DNA of 12,202 bases from Betaproteobacteria bacterium (GTDB taxonomy: Bacteria; Pseudomonadota; Gammaproteobacteria; Burkholderiales; SG8-39): NCBI GenBank assembly GCA_005888925.1, contig VBCP01000463.1:1-12202 (forward strand). Reading direction: 5' to 3'. This document shows, piece after piece, positions 1 to 6,129 of this stretch. Below the pieces are notes generated by a model that was given only the letters and a program-made list of their open reading frames with translations, searched no databases and was not told the origin of the DNA. Positions within the stretch are counted from its first letter, which is position 1, and each line of letters opens with the position of its first letter. Position numbers and translations under genes: made by a program.

Positions 1-23
1 AAATTGCTCTCCGGGAGATAGGC

Positions 24-230
24 ATGGACCAGGAAACCTTCAACCTCAGCATCCGCAAGTTCCTCAAGATGGTCGGCGTCAACTCGCAGCGCGAGATCGA
101 GCAGGCGGTGCAGAAGGCGATGATGGGCGGCCAGCTGCAGGGCAGCGAGACCCTGCAGGCGAAGTGCACGCTCGAGATCCCTTCGCTCGGCGTAAAGGTG
201 CCGTTCGATGGCGAGATCAAACTAAAATAG
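24..230 (+). CDS. Small DUF6494-type conserved protein
   Basis: Encodes 68 residues with no signal peptide or membrane segment, so it is probably cytosolic. The start ATG is preceded by GGGAG (13-17) at normal spacing. The N-terminal half looks helical (FNLSIRKFLKMVGVNSQRE, residues 6-24). The C-terminal half alternates hydrophobic and polar residues like a small beta unit ending FDGEIKLK. The pattern 'SIRKFLKMVGVNSQREIEQAV' resembles the small conserved proteins grouped as DUF6494, for which I know no function. The stop is 4 bases before the ATG of the FAD dehydrogenase, so the two are probably co-transcribed. The family assignment is from memory of the motif; the function is unknown. Confidence 0.8.
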   Translation: MDQETFNLSIRKFLKMVGVNSQREIEQAVQKAMMGGQLQGSETLQAKCTLEIPSLGVKVPFDGEIKLK

Positions 231-234
231 GGCC

Positions 235-1626
235 ATGAACAAGGCGCGCGAATTCGACCAGTCGGCGCTGGCGGAGCTGAAGGCGCTGCTGGGCGAGCGC
301 GTCTCGACCTCGGCCGCGGTGCGCGAGCACCACGGCAAGGACGAGTCCTACTTCCCGTACGCGCCCCCTGATGCAGTCGTCTTCGTAAAGACCACGGAAG
401 AGGTGCGCGACGTGGTGAACATCTGCCGGCGCCACCACGTGCCGATGATCGCGTTCGGCGTCGGCACCTCGCTCGAAGGCCACATCCTCGCCATCGCCGG
501 CGGCGTCTCGATCGACCTCTCGCAGATGAACCAGGTGCTGGCGGTGCACGAGGAGGACCTCGACGCCGTGGTGCAGGCCGGCGTCACGCGCAAGCAGCTG
601 AATGAATACATCAAGCACACCGGGCTCTTCTTCCCGATCGATCCGGGCGCCGACGCGACGCTCGGCGGCATGACGGCGACGCGCGCCTCGGGCACGAACG
701 CGGTGCGCTACGGCACGATGCGCGAGAACGTGCTTTCGCTGAAAGTGGTGCTCGCCGACGGCCGCGTCATCCAGACTTCGCGCCGCGCGAAGAAATCCGC
801 CGCGGGCTACGACCTGACGCGGCTCTTCGTCGGCTCGGAAGGGACGCTCGGCATCATCACGGAAGTCACGGTGCGCCTCTACCCGGTGCAGGACGCGATG
901 TCGGCGGCGGTGTGCGCCTTCCCGAGCATCGACGCGGCGACCAGGACGGTGATCCAGACGCTGCAGATGGGCATTCCCGTCGCGCGCTGCGAGCTCCTCT
1001 GCGCCACCACGATGGGCGCGCTCAACAAGCACAACAAACTGGGCTATCGTGAGTCGCCCACCTTGTTTCTGGAGTTTCACGGCACCGAAGCGAGCGTCGT
1101 CGAGCAGGCGAAGATGGTGCAGGAGATCGCCAAGGAGAACGGCGGCCTCGACTTCCAGTGGGCCACCCGGCCCGAGGACCGCACCAAGATCTGGGAAGCG
1201 CGCCATAACGCCTACTTCGCCGTGCTGCAGTTGAAGCCGGGCTCGCGCGCCGTGTCGACCGACGTCTGCGTGCCGATCTCGCGGCTGGCGGAGTGCGTCG
1301 CCGAGACCGCAAAAGAGATCGCGCAGGCGTCGATGCCGATCCCGCTCTTCGGCCACGTCGGCGACGGCAATTTCCACCTGGTGATCCTGGTCGACCCGAA
1401 GAGCGAGTCGGACATGGACGAGGCGAAGGCGCTCAACGCGCGGCTGGTGAAGCGCGCGCTCGCCATGGAAGGCACCTGCACCGGCGAGCACGGCATCGGC
1501 ATGGGCAAGCAGGAGTCGCTGCGCGCCGAGCTCGGCGAGGACGTGATCGACGTGATGCGCGACATCAAGCAGCTTTTCGACCCGGACAATCTGCTCAACC
1601 CGGGCAAGCTGGTGCCCCCGCAGTGA
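235..1626 (+). CDS. FAD-binding D-2-hydroxyacid (D-lactate/glycolate-type) dehydrogenase
   Basis: Encodes 463 residues, the usual length for GlcD/Dld (VAO-fold) flavoproteins that oxidise D-lactate or related 2-hydroxyacids to 2-oxoacids, passing electrons to cytochrome c or the quinone pool. The PCMH-type FAD domain covers about residues 40-220. Visible motifs are the FAD loop VPMIAFGVGTSLEGH (69-83), PIDPGADATLGG (134-145), the SGTNAVRYG segment (152-160) and FVGSEGTLGIITEV (198-211). The C-terminal FAD-oxidase domain carries FGHVGDGNFH (372-381) and EGTCTGEHGIGMGK (412-425), the latter including the conserved substrate/flavin-site histidines, and ends FDPDNLLNPGK. There is no signal peptide. 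No GlcE or GlcF partner follows, which favours a stand-alone D-lactate dehydrogenase (cytochrome) over glycolate oxidase; the exact substrate cannot be read. Its stop overlaps the next gene's GTG start by 4 bases. Confidence 0.93.
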   Translation: MNKAREFDQSALAELKALLGERVSTSAAVREHHGKDESYFPYAPPDAVVFVKTTEEVRDVVNICRRHHVPMIAFGVGTSLEGHILAIAGGVSIDLSQMNQVLAVHEEDLDAVVQAGVTRKQLNEYIKHTGLFFPIDPGADATLGGMTATRASGTNAVRYGTMRENVLSLKVVLADGRVIQTSRRAKKSAAGYDLTRLFVGSEGTLGIITEVTVRLYPVQDAMSAAVCAFPSIDAATRTVIQTLQMGIPVARCELLCATTMGALNKHNKLGYRESPTLFLEFHGTEASVVEQAKMVQEIAKENGGLDFQWATRPEDRTKIWEARHNAYFAVLQLKPGSRAVSTDVCVPISRLAECVAETAKEIAQASMPIPLFGHVGDGNFHLVILVDPKSESDMDEAKALNARLVKRALAMEGTCTGEHGIGMGKQESLRAELGEDVIDVMRDIKQLFDPDNLLNPGKLVPPQ

Positions 1627-1934
1627 AGGCGCTCTGCGCGTGGGTTGCGTCCGCGCTCCTGGCGGCAGAGCCGGCCGCGGCACAGACGCCCGCGCCGCCC
1701 GAGGCATCGCCTCCTGCCAAGTCGTCCGAGCGCCCGGTCCTCAAGCTCAAGCTGGAGGAGCCCGCCCGGTCCGAACCCAGAATCACGTTCGCTCCGCGAG
1801 AGGGCACGCCCGCGCAGCCCTCCGCGAACACGCTGCCCGCGCTCGGCGGGAACTCTGCCGCTGCCTTCGACCGGCCGGTCAGCGCCGACTCCCCGTCCTC
1901 GCCCTTCCCGAAGGACACCAGTCCAGGCCGCTAG
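1623..1934 (+). CDS. Small exported Pro/Ala-rich protein, function unknown
   Basis: Encodes 103 residues from a GTG start that overlaps the dehydrogenase stop as GTGA, the usual arrangement for translational coupling. The N-terminus MKALCAWVASALLAAEPAAAQ has a Lys, a hydrophobic core and AxA-type cleavage near residues 18-20, so I read a Sec signal peptide. The mature part is low-complexity and rich in Pro, Ser and Ala, with a short charged stretch PVLKLKLEEPARSEPRITF and a later LPALGGN. No catalytic motif, lipobox or transmembrane segment is visible. The stop ends one base before the RidA-family ATG. I do not recognise a named family. The reading rests on the signal peptide and tight operon spacing. 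An untranslated readthrough of a GC-rich frame is the alternative but less likely. Confidence 0.68.
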   Translation: MKALCAWVASALLAAEPAAAQTPAPPEASPPAKSSERPVLKLKLEEPARSEPRITFAPREGTPAQPSANTLPALGGNSAAAFDRPVSADSPSSPFPKDTSPGR

Positions 1935-1935
1935 G

Positions 1936-2379
1936 ATGAGCGCCGAGCAGCGGATCAAGGAACTGAAGCTCGAGCTGCGCCAGCCGTCGGCGCCGGTCGC
2001 CAACTATGTCAACGCCGTGCGCACCGGCAACCTGCTCTTCCTGGCGGGCAAGGGCCCGCGCAACGCCAAAGGCAAGGTCGGGCGCGAATTCACCATCGAG
2101 CAGGCCTACCAGCATGCGCGCACCGTGGGCATCGACCTCCTCGCGGTGATGCGAGCGGAACTGGGCAGCCTGGACAAGGTGCGCCGGGTCGTCAAAGTCC
2201 TGGGGATGGTCAATGCGCTGCCCGAGTTCGAGGACCAGCCCAAGGTGATCAACGGCTGCTCCGACCTCTTCGTCGAGGTGTTCGGCGAGCGCGGCAAGCA
2301 CGCGCGCTCGGCGGTCGGCATGGGCTCGCTGCCGATGGGCATCCCGGTCGAAATCGAGTGCATCGTGGAAGTCGAATGA
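1936..2379 (+). CDS. RidA/YjgF-family protein (imine/enamine deaminase-like)
   Basis: Encodes 147 residues of the RidA (YjgF/YER057c/UK114) fold, a trimer that in archetypal members hydrolyses reactive enamine/imine intermediates. The conserved C-terminal part is visible: HARSAVG (residues 122-128), where R124 matches the carboxylate-binding arginine of RidA, followed by LPMGIPVEIECIVEVE (132-147) with the conserved glutamate E139. The protein is about 20 residues longer than the archetype, with an N-terminal extension beginning MSAEQRIKELKLEL. This resembles the 'YjgF-like' subgroup, in which the deaminase role is not established. It sits one base after a small exported-protein gene and overlaps the next gene by ATGA. 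Placement behind an FAD hydroxyacid dehydrogenase may mean it clears by-products of 2-oxoacid or amino-acid metabolism; that is inference. Confidence 0.92.
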   Translation: MSAEQRIKELKLELRQPSAPVANYVNAVRTGNLLFLAGKGPRNAKGKVGREFTIEQAYQHARTVGIDLLAVMRAELGSLDKVRRVVKVLGMVNALPEFEDQPKVINGCSDLFVEVFGERGKHARSAVGMGSLPMGIPVEIECIVEVE

Positions 2380-2663
2380 AGCGCTGGCTGCTCGCTTTGC
2401 TGCTCGCCATGGTGCCCTTCGCGGCCCTGGCGCAGGCCGCGCCGGACAAGAAGGAACAAGCGGCCGACAAGCAGGATGCGGCGAAGCCGGCGCCGCTGCC
2501 GCCGAAGCCGCGCCCGAGGGTCAGCCTCAAGCCGAAAGGCGGCACCGGCTCGAACGTGGGGGACGATGCTCCCGGCGGCGGCGCGACGACGGCCGAGCCC
2601 TCCAAAGGCGGCACGCCCGGCACGCCATCGGGCTCGTTCACGGGACCGCCGAGCAAGCCTTAG
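2376..2663 (+). CDS. Second small exported Pro/Lys/Gly-rich protein, function unknown
   Basis: Encodes 95 residues. I chose the ATG at 2376, which overlaps the RidA-family TGA as ATGA; an in-frame ATG 18 bases upstream lies within the RidA gene and would precede the signal peptide. The N-terminus MKRWLLALLLAMVPFAALAQ is a clear Sec signal peptide with an AxA cleavage site near residue 19. The mature region begins with a charged Lys/Asp/Gln stretch, then PLPPKPRPRVSLKPKGG, then a Gly/Pro/Thr-rich tail ending SGSFTGPPSKP. It is predicted disordered, with no cysteine, lipobox or membrane segment. It parallels the exported gene on the other side of RidA in size and composition but not in alignable sequence. 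It ends the first operon; the next gene starts 41 bases later. No family recognised. Confidence 0.72.
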   Translation: MKRWLLALLLAMVPFAALAQAAPDKKEQAADKQDAAKPAPLPPKPRPRVSLKPKGGTGSNVGDDAPGGGATTAEPSKGGTPGTPSGSFTGPPSKP

Positions 2664-2673
2664 CCCCGTGCGG

Positions 2674-2694
2674 TAGCATTCCCGCGCGGAGGAA
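2674..2694 (+). promoter_or_regulatory. Possible -10 element and Shine-Dalgarno ahead of the pqi operon
   Basis: The 41-base gap before the first pqiA gene holds TAGCAT (2674-2679), which matches TATAAT at four of six positions, then GGAGGAA (2688-2694) about 10-12 bases before the ATG at 2705. No good -35 box is visible about 17 bases upstream. The ribosome site is convincing; the promoter call is weak. If real, the pqi operon can be transcribed separately from the upstream dehydrogenase/RidA operon. Confidence 0.35.
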
Positions 2695-2704
2695 AAAAAG
2701 CGGA

Positions 2705-3310
2705 ATGAACCGCGCGGAACTCCTGGCCTGTCCCGAGTGTGACCTGCTGCAGAGCGATTCCACCGTTTCCCGTCCGCGCAAGGCGCTGTGCGCACGCTGC
2801 GGCGCCACGCTCTACCAGCGCCACCCGCACGGCCTCGAGCGCACCGTCGCGCTGACCGCGGCGGCGCTCGTGCTCTTCGCGATCGCGAATTCTTTCCCGA
2901 TCCTGTCGCTCGAGCTGCAGGGCGAGCGCACCGACGCCACGCTCGCCGGCGCGGTGGTCGCGCTCTGGTCGCAGAACATGCAGCTCGTCGCGGCGCTGGT
3001 CGCCTTCACCGCGATCCTCATGCCGCTCGCCGAGCTCGCCGCGCTCGCCTGGCTGCTCGTGCCGCTGCGCTTCGGGCTGCGCGCGCCGCAGTTCGGCGCG
3101 GTGTTCCAGGCACTGCAGTTCGCGCAGCGCTGGGGCATGGTCGAGGTGTTCGTGCTCGGCGCGCTCGTCTCGCTCGTCAAGCTCGGGCACCTCGCCAACG
3201 TCGAGCCGGGCATCGCGCTCTGGTCGTTCGCGGCGCTGATGCTGGTGATGGCGGCGATCGAGGCCAACTTCGATCCGCGCGACCTGTGGCAGCGCGTGGC
3301 GCCGCTATGA
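2705..3310 (+). CDS. pqiA: PqiA-like inner-membrane protein, first half-protein
   Basis: Encodes 201 residues, equivalent to one PqiA domain. The cytoplasmic N-terminus has a rubredoxin-like zinc ribbon, CPEC (C9, C12) and CARC (C29, C32). About four transmembrane segments follow, near residues 47-66, 92-118, 144-163 and 170-187. The family's conserved ANSFPIL after TM1 (61-67) and the RWGMVEVFVLGALVSLVKL segment before TM3 are present, and it ends FDPRDLW. In E. coli one ~417-residue PqiA holds two such domains. Here each is its own gene, and this one overlaps the next by ATGA. PqiA is the inner-membrane partner of the MCE-tunnel protein PqiB and the lipoprotein PqiC in lipid transfer between membranes. 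The name 'paraquat-inducible' is historical. Confidence 0.9.
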   Translation: MNRAELLACPECDLLQSDSTVSRPRKALCARCGATLYQRHPHGLERTVALTAAALVLFAIANSFPILSLELQGERTDATLAGAVVALWSQNMQLVAALVAFTAILMPLAELAALAWLLVPLRFGLRAPQFGAVFQALQFAQRWGMVEVFVLGALVSLVKLGHLANVEPGIALWSFAALMLVMAAIEANFDPRDLWQRVAPL

Positions 3311-3942
3311 ATGGCAGCGCCGCGAGCCTCGGAATGCTCTCGTGCCACACCTGCAGCCTGGTGTCGCGCGCGCCGGCGGCGGAAGGCGCCTTCTGCCCGC
3401 GCTGCGGCTCGGCGGTGCATGCGCGCAAGCCCGGCAGCATCGGCCGCACCTGGGCGTTCCTGATCGCGGCGATGGCGCTCTACGTGCCGGCCAACACCAT
3501 GCCGATCATGCTGACGAGCTCGCTCTTCGGCTCGCAGGACGACACCATCATGAGCGGCGTGCTGTTCCTCTGGGAGGACGGCTCCTGGTACCTCGCGCTG
3601 ATCGTGTTCGTGGCGAGCATCCTGGTGCCGCTCGCCAAGATCATCGGGCTCATCGTGCTGCTGCTCTCGGTGCAGCTCGGCTGGGGCGCGCGGCAGGCCG
3701 AGCGCGCGCGGCTCTATCGCCTGGTCGAGTCGATCGGCCGCTGGTCAATGCTCGACATCTTCGTGGTCGCGCTGCTCGTCACCGTGGTGCAGCTCACCGC
3801 GCTCGCGAGCGTGCGCGCCGGCCCGGCGGCCCTCGCCTTCGGTGCGGTGGTAGTGCTGACCATGTGCGCGGCGACGAGCTTCGATCCGCGCCTCATCTGG
3901 GATCCCGTGAAAGACCCGCGTGAGCAGCCAGCCACCGCCTGA
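3307..3942 (+). CDS. pqiA: PqiA-like inner-membrane protein, second half-protein
   Basis: Encodes 211 residues from an ATG that overlaps the upstream stop as ATGA, which fixes the start. Like its neighbour it has an N-terminal zinc ribbon (C13/C16 in SCHTC and C30/C33 in CPRC) and about four membrane segments near residues 48-68, 97-122, 150-168 and 174-190. Family signatures are stronger here: YVPANTMPIM (59-68), PLAKIIGL (108-115), GRWSMLDIFVVALLV (144-158) and SFDPRLIWD (191-199). It would form the second half of a PqiA unit together with the 2705-3310 product, presumably as a heterodimer; that pairing is inference. Its last 23 bases overlap the GTG-started pqiB frame, so translation of the three genes is probably coupled. 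Confidence 0.92.
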   Translation: MNGSAASLGMLSCHTCSLVSRAPAAEGAFCPRCGSAVHARKPGSIGRTWAFLIAAMALYVPANTMPIMLTSSLFGSQDDTIMSGVLFLWEDGSWYLALIVFVASILVPLAKIIGLIVLLLSVQLGWGARQAERARLYRLVESIGRWSMLDIFVVALLVTVVQLTALASVRAGPAALAFGAVVVLTMCAATSFDPRLIWDPVKDPREQPATA

Positions 3943-4381
3943 GCACATTCCGCAGGCGCTCGCAGAGCCGAAGTCGGCGCGCTCGCTGCCGCTCGTGTGG
4001 ATCGTGCCCGCGGTGGCGCTCGCCATCGGCGCCTGGCTCGCGGTCAGCCACTGGCTCGAGCGTGGCACGACCATCATCATCAGCTTCCGCACGGCCGAGG
4101 GCCTGCAGGCGGGCAAGACCAAGATCAAGTACAAGGACATCGACATCGGGCAGATCACCGGCATCAATCTCGCGCCCGATCTCTCCGGCGTGATCGCCAC
4201 CGCCGAGCTGGTGAAAGGCGCCGAAAGCCGCGTGGTGGCGGACACCCGCTTCTGGGTGGTGCGGCCGCGCATCTCGGGGAGCACCGTGTCCGGCCTGCAG
4301 ACGCTGCTCTCGGGCTCCTACGTGGCGATGGACGTCGGCAAGTCCACGGAGCGCGCACGCGTGTTTACCGGCCTCGAGTAG
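3920..4381 (+). CDS. pqiB: PqiB N-terminal fragment (TM anchor plus MCE domain 1)
   Basis: As written, translation from GTG 3920 gives 153 residues ending at TAG 4379-4381. It holds the membrane anchor (SLPLVWIVPAVALAIGAWL, 22-40) and the whole first MCE domain (about 49-118), including YKDIDIGQITGI (71-82). The start lies inside the 3' end of the second pqiA gene; no better upstream start exists in this frame. A one-MCE anchored protein could fold and even form rings, as MlaD does. However, it would lack the rest of the periplasmic tunnel, so it is unlikely to replace full PqiB. Confidence 0.8.
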   Translation: MSSQPPPEHIPQALAEPKSARSLPLVWIVPAVALAIGAWLAVSHWLERGTTIIISFRTAEGLQAGKTKIKYKDIDIGQITGINLAPDLSGVIATAELVKGAESRVVADTRFWVVRPRISGSTVSGLQTLLSGSYVAMDVGKSTERARVFTGLE

Positions 4382-5593
4382 CCGCCCGCCTTCACCACCG
4401 ACTCGCCCGGCCGCCAGGTCATCCTGCGCGCCGAGGACATCGGCTCGCTCGACGTCGGCTCGCCGGTGTATTACCGGCGGCTGCAGGTCGGGCAGGTCGC
4501 GGCGTACGAGCTGGAGAAGGACGGCAAAGCGGTCAAGATCACCGTGTTCATCAACGCACCGTACGACCGCTTCGTCTCCGGCAACAGCCGCTTCTGGCAC
4601 GCGAGCGGCATCGACATGGCGCTCGACGCGGAAGGCGTGCGCATCAAGACCGAGTCGCTCGTCTCGATCGCGATCGGCGGCGTCGCCTTCGGCACGCCGC
4701 TGGAGGAAAGCGAGCCGCCGCCGATCGCCGCCGACACGGTGTTCGAGCTGTACCGCAGCCAGGCGCGCGCCTACAAGAGCCCGGACCGGCTCGCCGACAG
4801 CTTCGTGCTGGTCTTCAACCAGTCGGTGCGCGGCCTGCAGCCGGGCGCGCCGGTCGACTTCCGCGGCATCGTGGTGGGCGAGGTCGCGGCGATTCACACG
4901 CAGTTCGATGCCGACAGCCAGAAGATCACCATCCCGGTCGAGATCCGCGTCTACCCGGAGCGCTTCACCTCGCGGCTGCGCGGCGGCGCGGCGAAAGGCG
5001 AGCGCCTCGCCCGGGACAAGACGCTCGTCGCCACGCTGGTCGAGCGGGGCCTGCGCGCGCAGCTGCGCACCGGCAGCCTCCTCACCGGGCAGCTCTATGT
5101 CGCGCTCGACTTCTTCCCCGACGCGCCGCGCGCGAAGCTCGACCTCGCGCAGTCGCCGCCCGAGCTGCCGACGACGCCGAGCACGCTCGAAGACCTGCAC
5201 GCGACGCTCGTCAGCCTCGCCAACAAGCTCGAGCGCGTGCCGCTCGAGACGATGGCGACCGACTTGAGCCAGACGCTGCAGACCGTGAACACTCTGATGA
5301 AGCGCCTCGACACCGAGATCGCGCCCGAGGCGCGCGCCACCCTGGCCGAGGGCCGCCAGACCTTGGTCGAGATGAGGAAGACGCTGAGCGAAGCCACCAA
5401 GACCATGAACGAGGCGAGCCGCACCTTCGCCAACGCCGAGAAGAGCCTCGCGCCGGACTCGGCGCTCTTCGGCGAGCTGCAGGACGCGGCGCGCGAGTTC
5501 GCGCGCACCGCCCAGAGCCTGCGCGCGCTCGCCGACTACCTCGAGCGCAATCCGCAGGCGCTGATACGCGGCAAGGCGGAGGCCGCGCGATGA
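4382..5593 (+). CDS. pqiB: PqiB C-terminal portion (MCE domains 2-3 and helical tail), downstream of the amber codon
   Basis: The frame after the TAG stays open for 403 codons and ends in a TGA that overlaps the pqiC start as ATGA. It carries MCE2, MCE3 and the long helical tail rich in Leu, Thr and Glu. The earliest possible internal start is GTG 4466, which lies inside MCE2 and has no Shine-Dalgarno. The first ATG comes later still, so an independent product would lack part of MCE2 and any membrane anchor or export signal. Independent function is therefore doubtful. The intact reading frame and family motifs, such as SRFWHASGID (4586-4615) and the MCE3 segment, show no other decay, which suggests that the interruption is recent, artefactual or bypassed. 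Confidence 0.75.
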   Translation, partial: PPAFTTDSPGRQVILRAEDIGSLDVGSPVYYRRLQVGQVAAYELEKDGKAVKITVFINAPYDRFVSGNSRFWHASGIDMALDAEGVRIKTESLVSIAIGGVAFGTPLEESEPPPIAADTVFELYRSQARAYKSPDRLADSFVLVFNQSVRGLQPGAPVDFRGIVVGEVAAIHTQFDADSQKITIPVEIRVYPERFTSRLRGGAAKGERLARDKTLVATLVERGLRAQLRTGSLLTGQLYVALDFFPDAPRAKLDLAQSPPELPTTPSTLEDLHATLVSLANKLERVPLETMATDLSQTLQTVNTLMKRLDTEIAPEARATLAEGRQTLVEMRKTLSEATKTMNEASRTFANAEKSLAPDSALFGELQDAAREFARTAQSLRALADYLERNPQALIRGKAEAAR

Positions 5594-6129
5594 GGTTCAT
5601 GGTCTTCGCTCTGCTGCTGGTTGGCGCTTGCGGCAGTCCACCGCGCGAGCGCTTCTACACCCTCGATGCGCCCGAGCCGCCCGTTGCCGCGGAGGGCGCG
5701 TCGTCGATTGCGGTCGGACCCGTCACGGTTCCGGAACTCGTCGACCGGCCCCAGCTGGTGGTGCGTCTCGGCGCGAACATGGTCGCGCTCGAGGAGCAGG
5801 CGCGCTGGGCCGAACCCCTGCGCGGCGCGATCACGCGCGTCGTCGCCGCCAACCTCGCTACCGCGCTCGGCGCCCGCGTAGTGCCGCAGCGAAACGGCGA
5901 TGCAGATTACCGGGTGATCCTCGACGTGCAGCGCTTCGACTCTAGCGACGAGGGGGCGCTGATCGATGCGGCCTGGACCGTCGTGCCGCGCAACGGCGAG
6001 CGTCGCTCGGGGCGCTCGGTCGCGCGGGAAAAGGTGCAGCGCAAGGAGCACGACGCGCTGGTCGCCGCGCACAGCGCGGCGCTGGCGGCGATCAGCCGCG
6101 AAATCGCCGTCGCCATCCGCAAACCCTAG
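5590..6129 (+). CDS. pqiC: PqiC-like outer-membrane lipoprotein
   Basis: Encodes 179 residues. The N-terminus MRFMVFALLLVGACGS has a short hydrophobic core and a lipobox ending at C14, so the mature protein should be lipid-anchored; the Gly-Ser after the Cys favours outer-membrane sorting. The family opening RERFYTLDAP (19-28) and the IAVGPVTVPELVDRPQLVVR stretch (about 40-59) are typical of the PqiC/DUF330 ABC-transport auxiliary lipoproteins. E. coli PqiC is of similar size and anchors the PqiB needle at the outer membrane. The ATG overlaps the pqiB stop (ATGA), so its expression depends on passage through the interrupted pqiB message. Its TAG stop shares the palindrome CTAG with the stop of convergent orn. 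Confidence 0.9.
   Translation: MRFMVFALLLVGACGSPPRERFYTLDAPEPPVAAEGASSIAVGPVTVPELVDRPQLVVRLGANMVALEEQARWAEPLRGAITRVVAANLATALGARVVPQRNGDADYRVILDVQRFDSSDEGALIDAAWTVVPRNGERRSGRSVAREKVQRKEHDALVAAHSAALAAISREIAVAIRKP

Larger units (their letters stand above)
3920..5593 (+). pseudogene. pqiB: pqiB (three-MCE-domain protein) interrupted by an in-frame TAG
   Basis: Read through one TAG at codon 154, the frame encodes a 557-codon PqiB. It has a short cytoplasmic N-terminus and one membrane segment (about residues 23-44). Three MCE domains follow, beginning near GTTIIISFRTAEGLQAG (49-65), RQVILRAEDIGSLDVGSPV (165-183) and FVLVFNQSVRGLQPGAPVDF (295-314). A long helical, coiled-coil-like C-terminus runs from about 420 to 545. 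The three-MCE count matches E. coli PqiB, which forms a stacked hexameric ring and needle crossing the periplasm. The TAG falls in the linker between MCE1 and MCE2, in FTGLE-stop-PPAFTTDSPGR, where relatives continue without a break. There is no frameshift and no other stop. Possible explanations are a recent nonsense mutation, a sequencing or assembly error, or stop-codon readthrough. TAG is the genuine stop of eight other genes here, so genome-wide recoding is unlikely. Confidence 0.85.

Noticed and set aside
217..1707. Long open frame on the minus strand (496 codons) opposite the dehydrogenase gene
   Set aside because: It is antisense to a clear FAD dehydrogenase, is rich in Arg/His/Ala as expected of the complement of GC-rich coding DNA, and shows no family motif.
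2661..2704. GC-rich inverted sequence (CCGTGCGG and CCGCGCGG) between the first operon and pqiA as an intrinsic terminator
   Set aside because: Pairing is imperfect, the loop would contain the putative -10, and the following run is A rather than T on the coding strand, so it does not fit a plus-strand terminator.
4379..4381. Pyrrolysine or genome-wide amber recoding as the explanation for the pqiB stop
   Set aside because: Eight genes in the window end in TAG at positions fitting their families, several at tight overlaps with neighbours. No pyl genes are present, and PqiB has no reason to contain pyrrolysine.
3893..5200. Long minus-strand open frame opposite pqiB
   Set aside because: Composition dominated by Arg, Ala, Asp and His; no recognisable domain; antisense to MCE-domain coding sequence.
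3997..6129. A 710-codon plus-strand open frame that runs through the pqiB region and joins the pqiC frame
   Set aside because: Only its last 179 codons (pqiC) are real. The upstream part is an Arg/Ala-rich out-of-frame shadow of pqiB. It does not bypass the pqiB TAG with any MCE-like sequence, so a programmed frameshift fusion is not supported.
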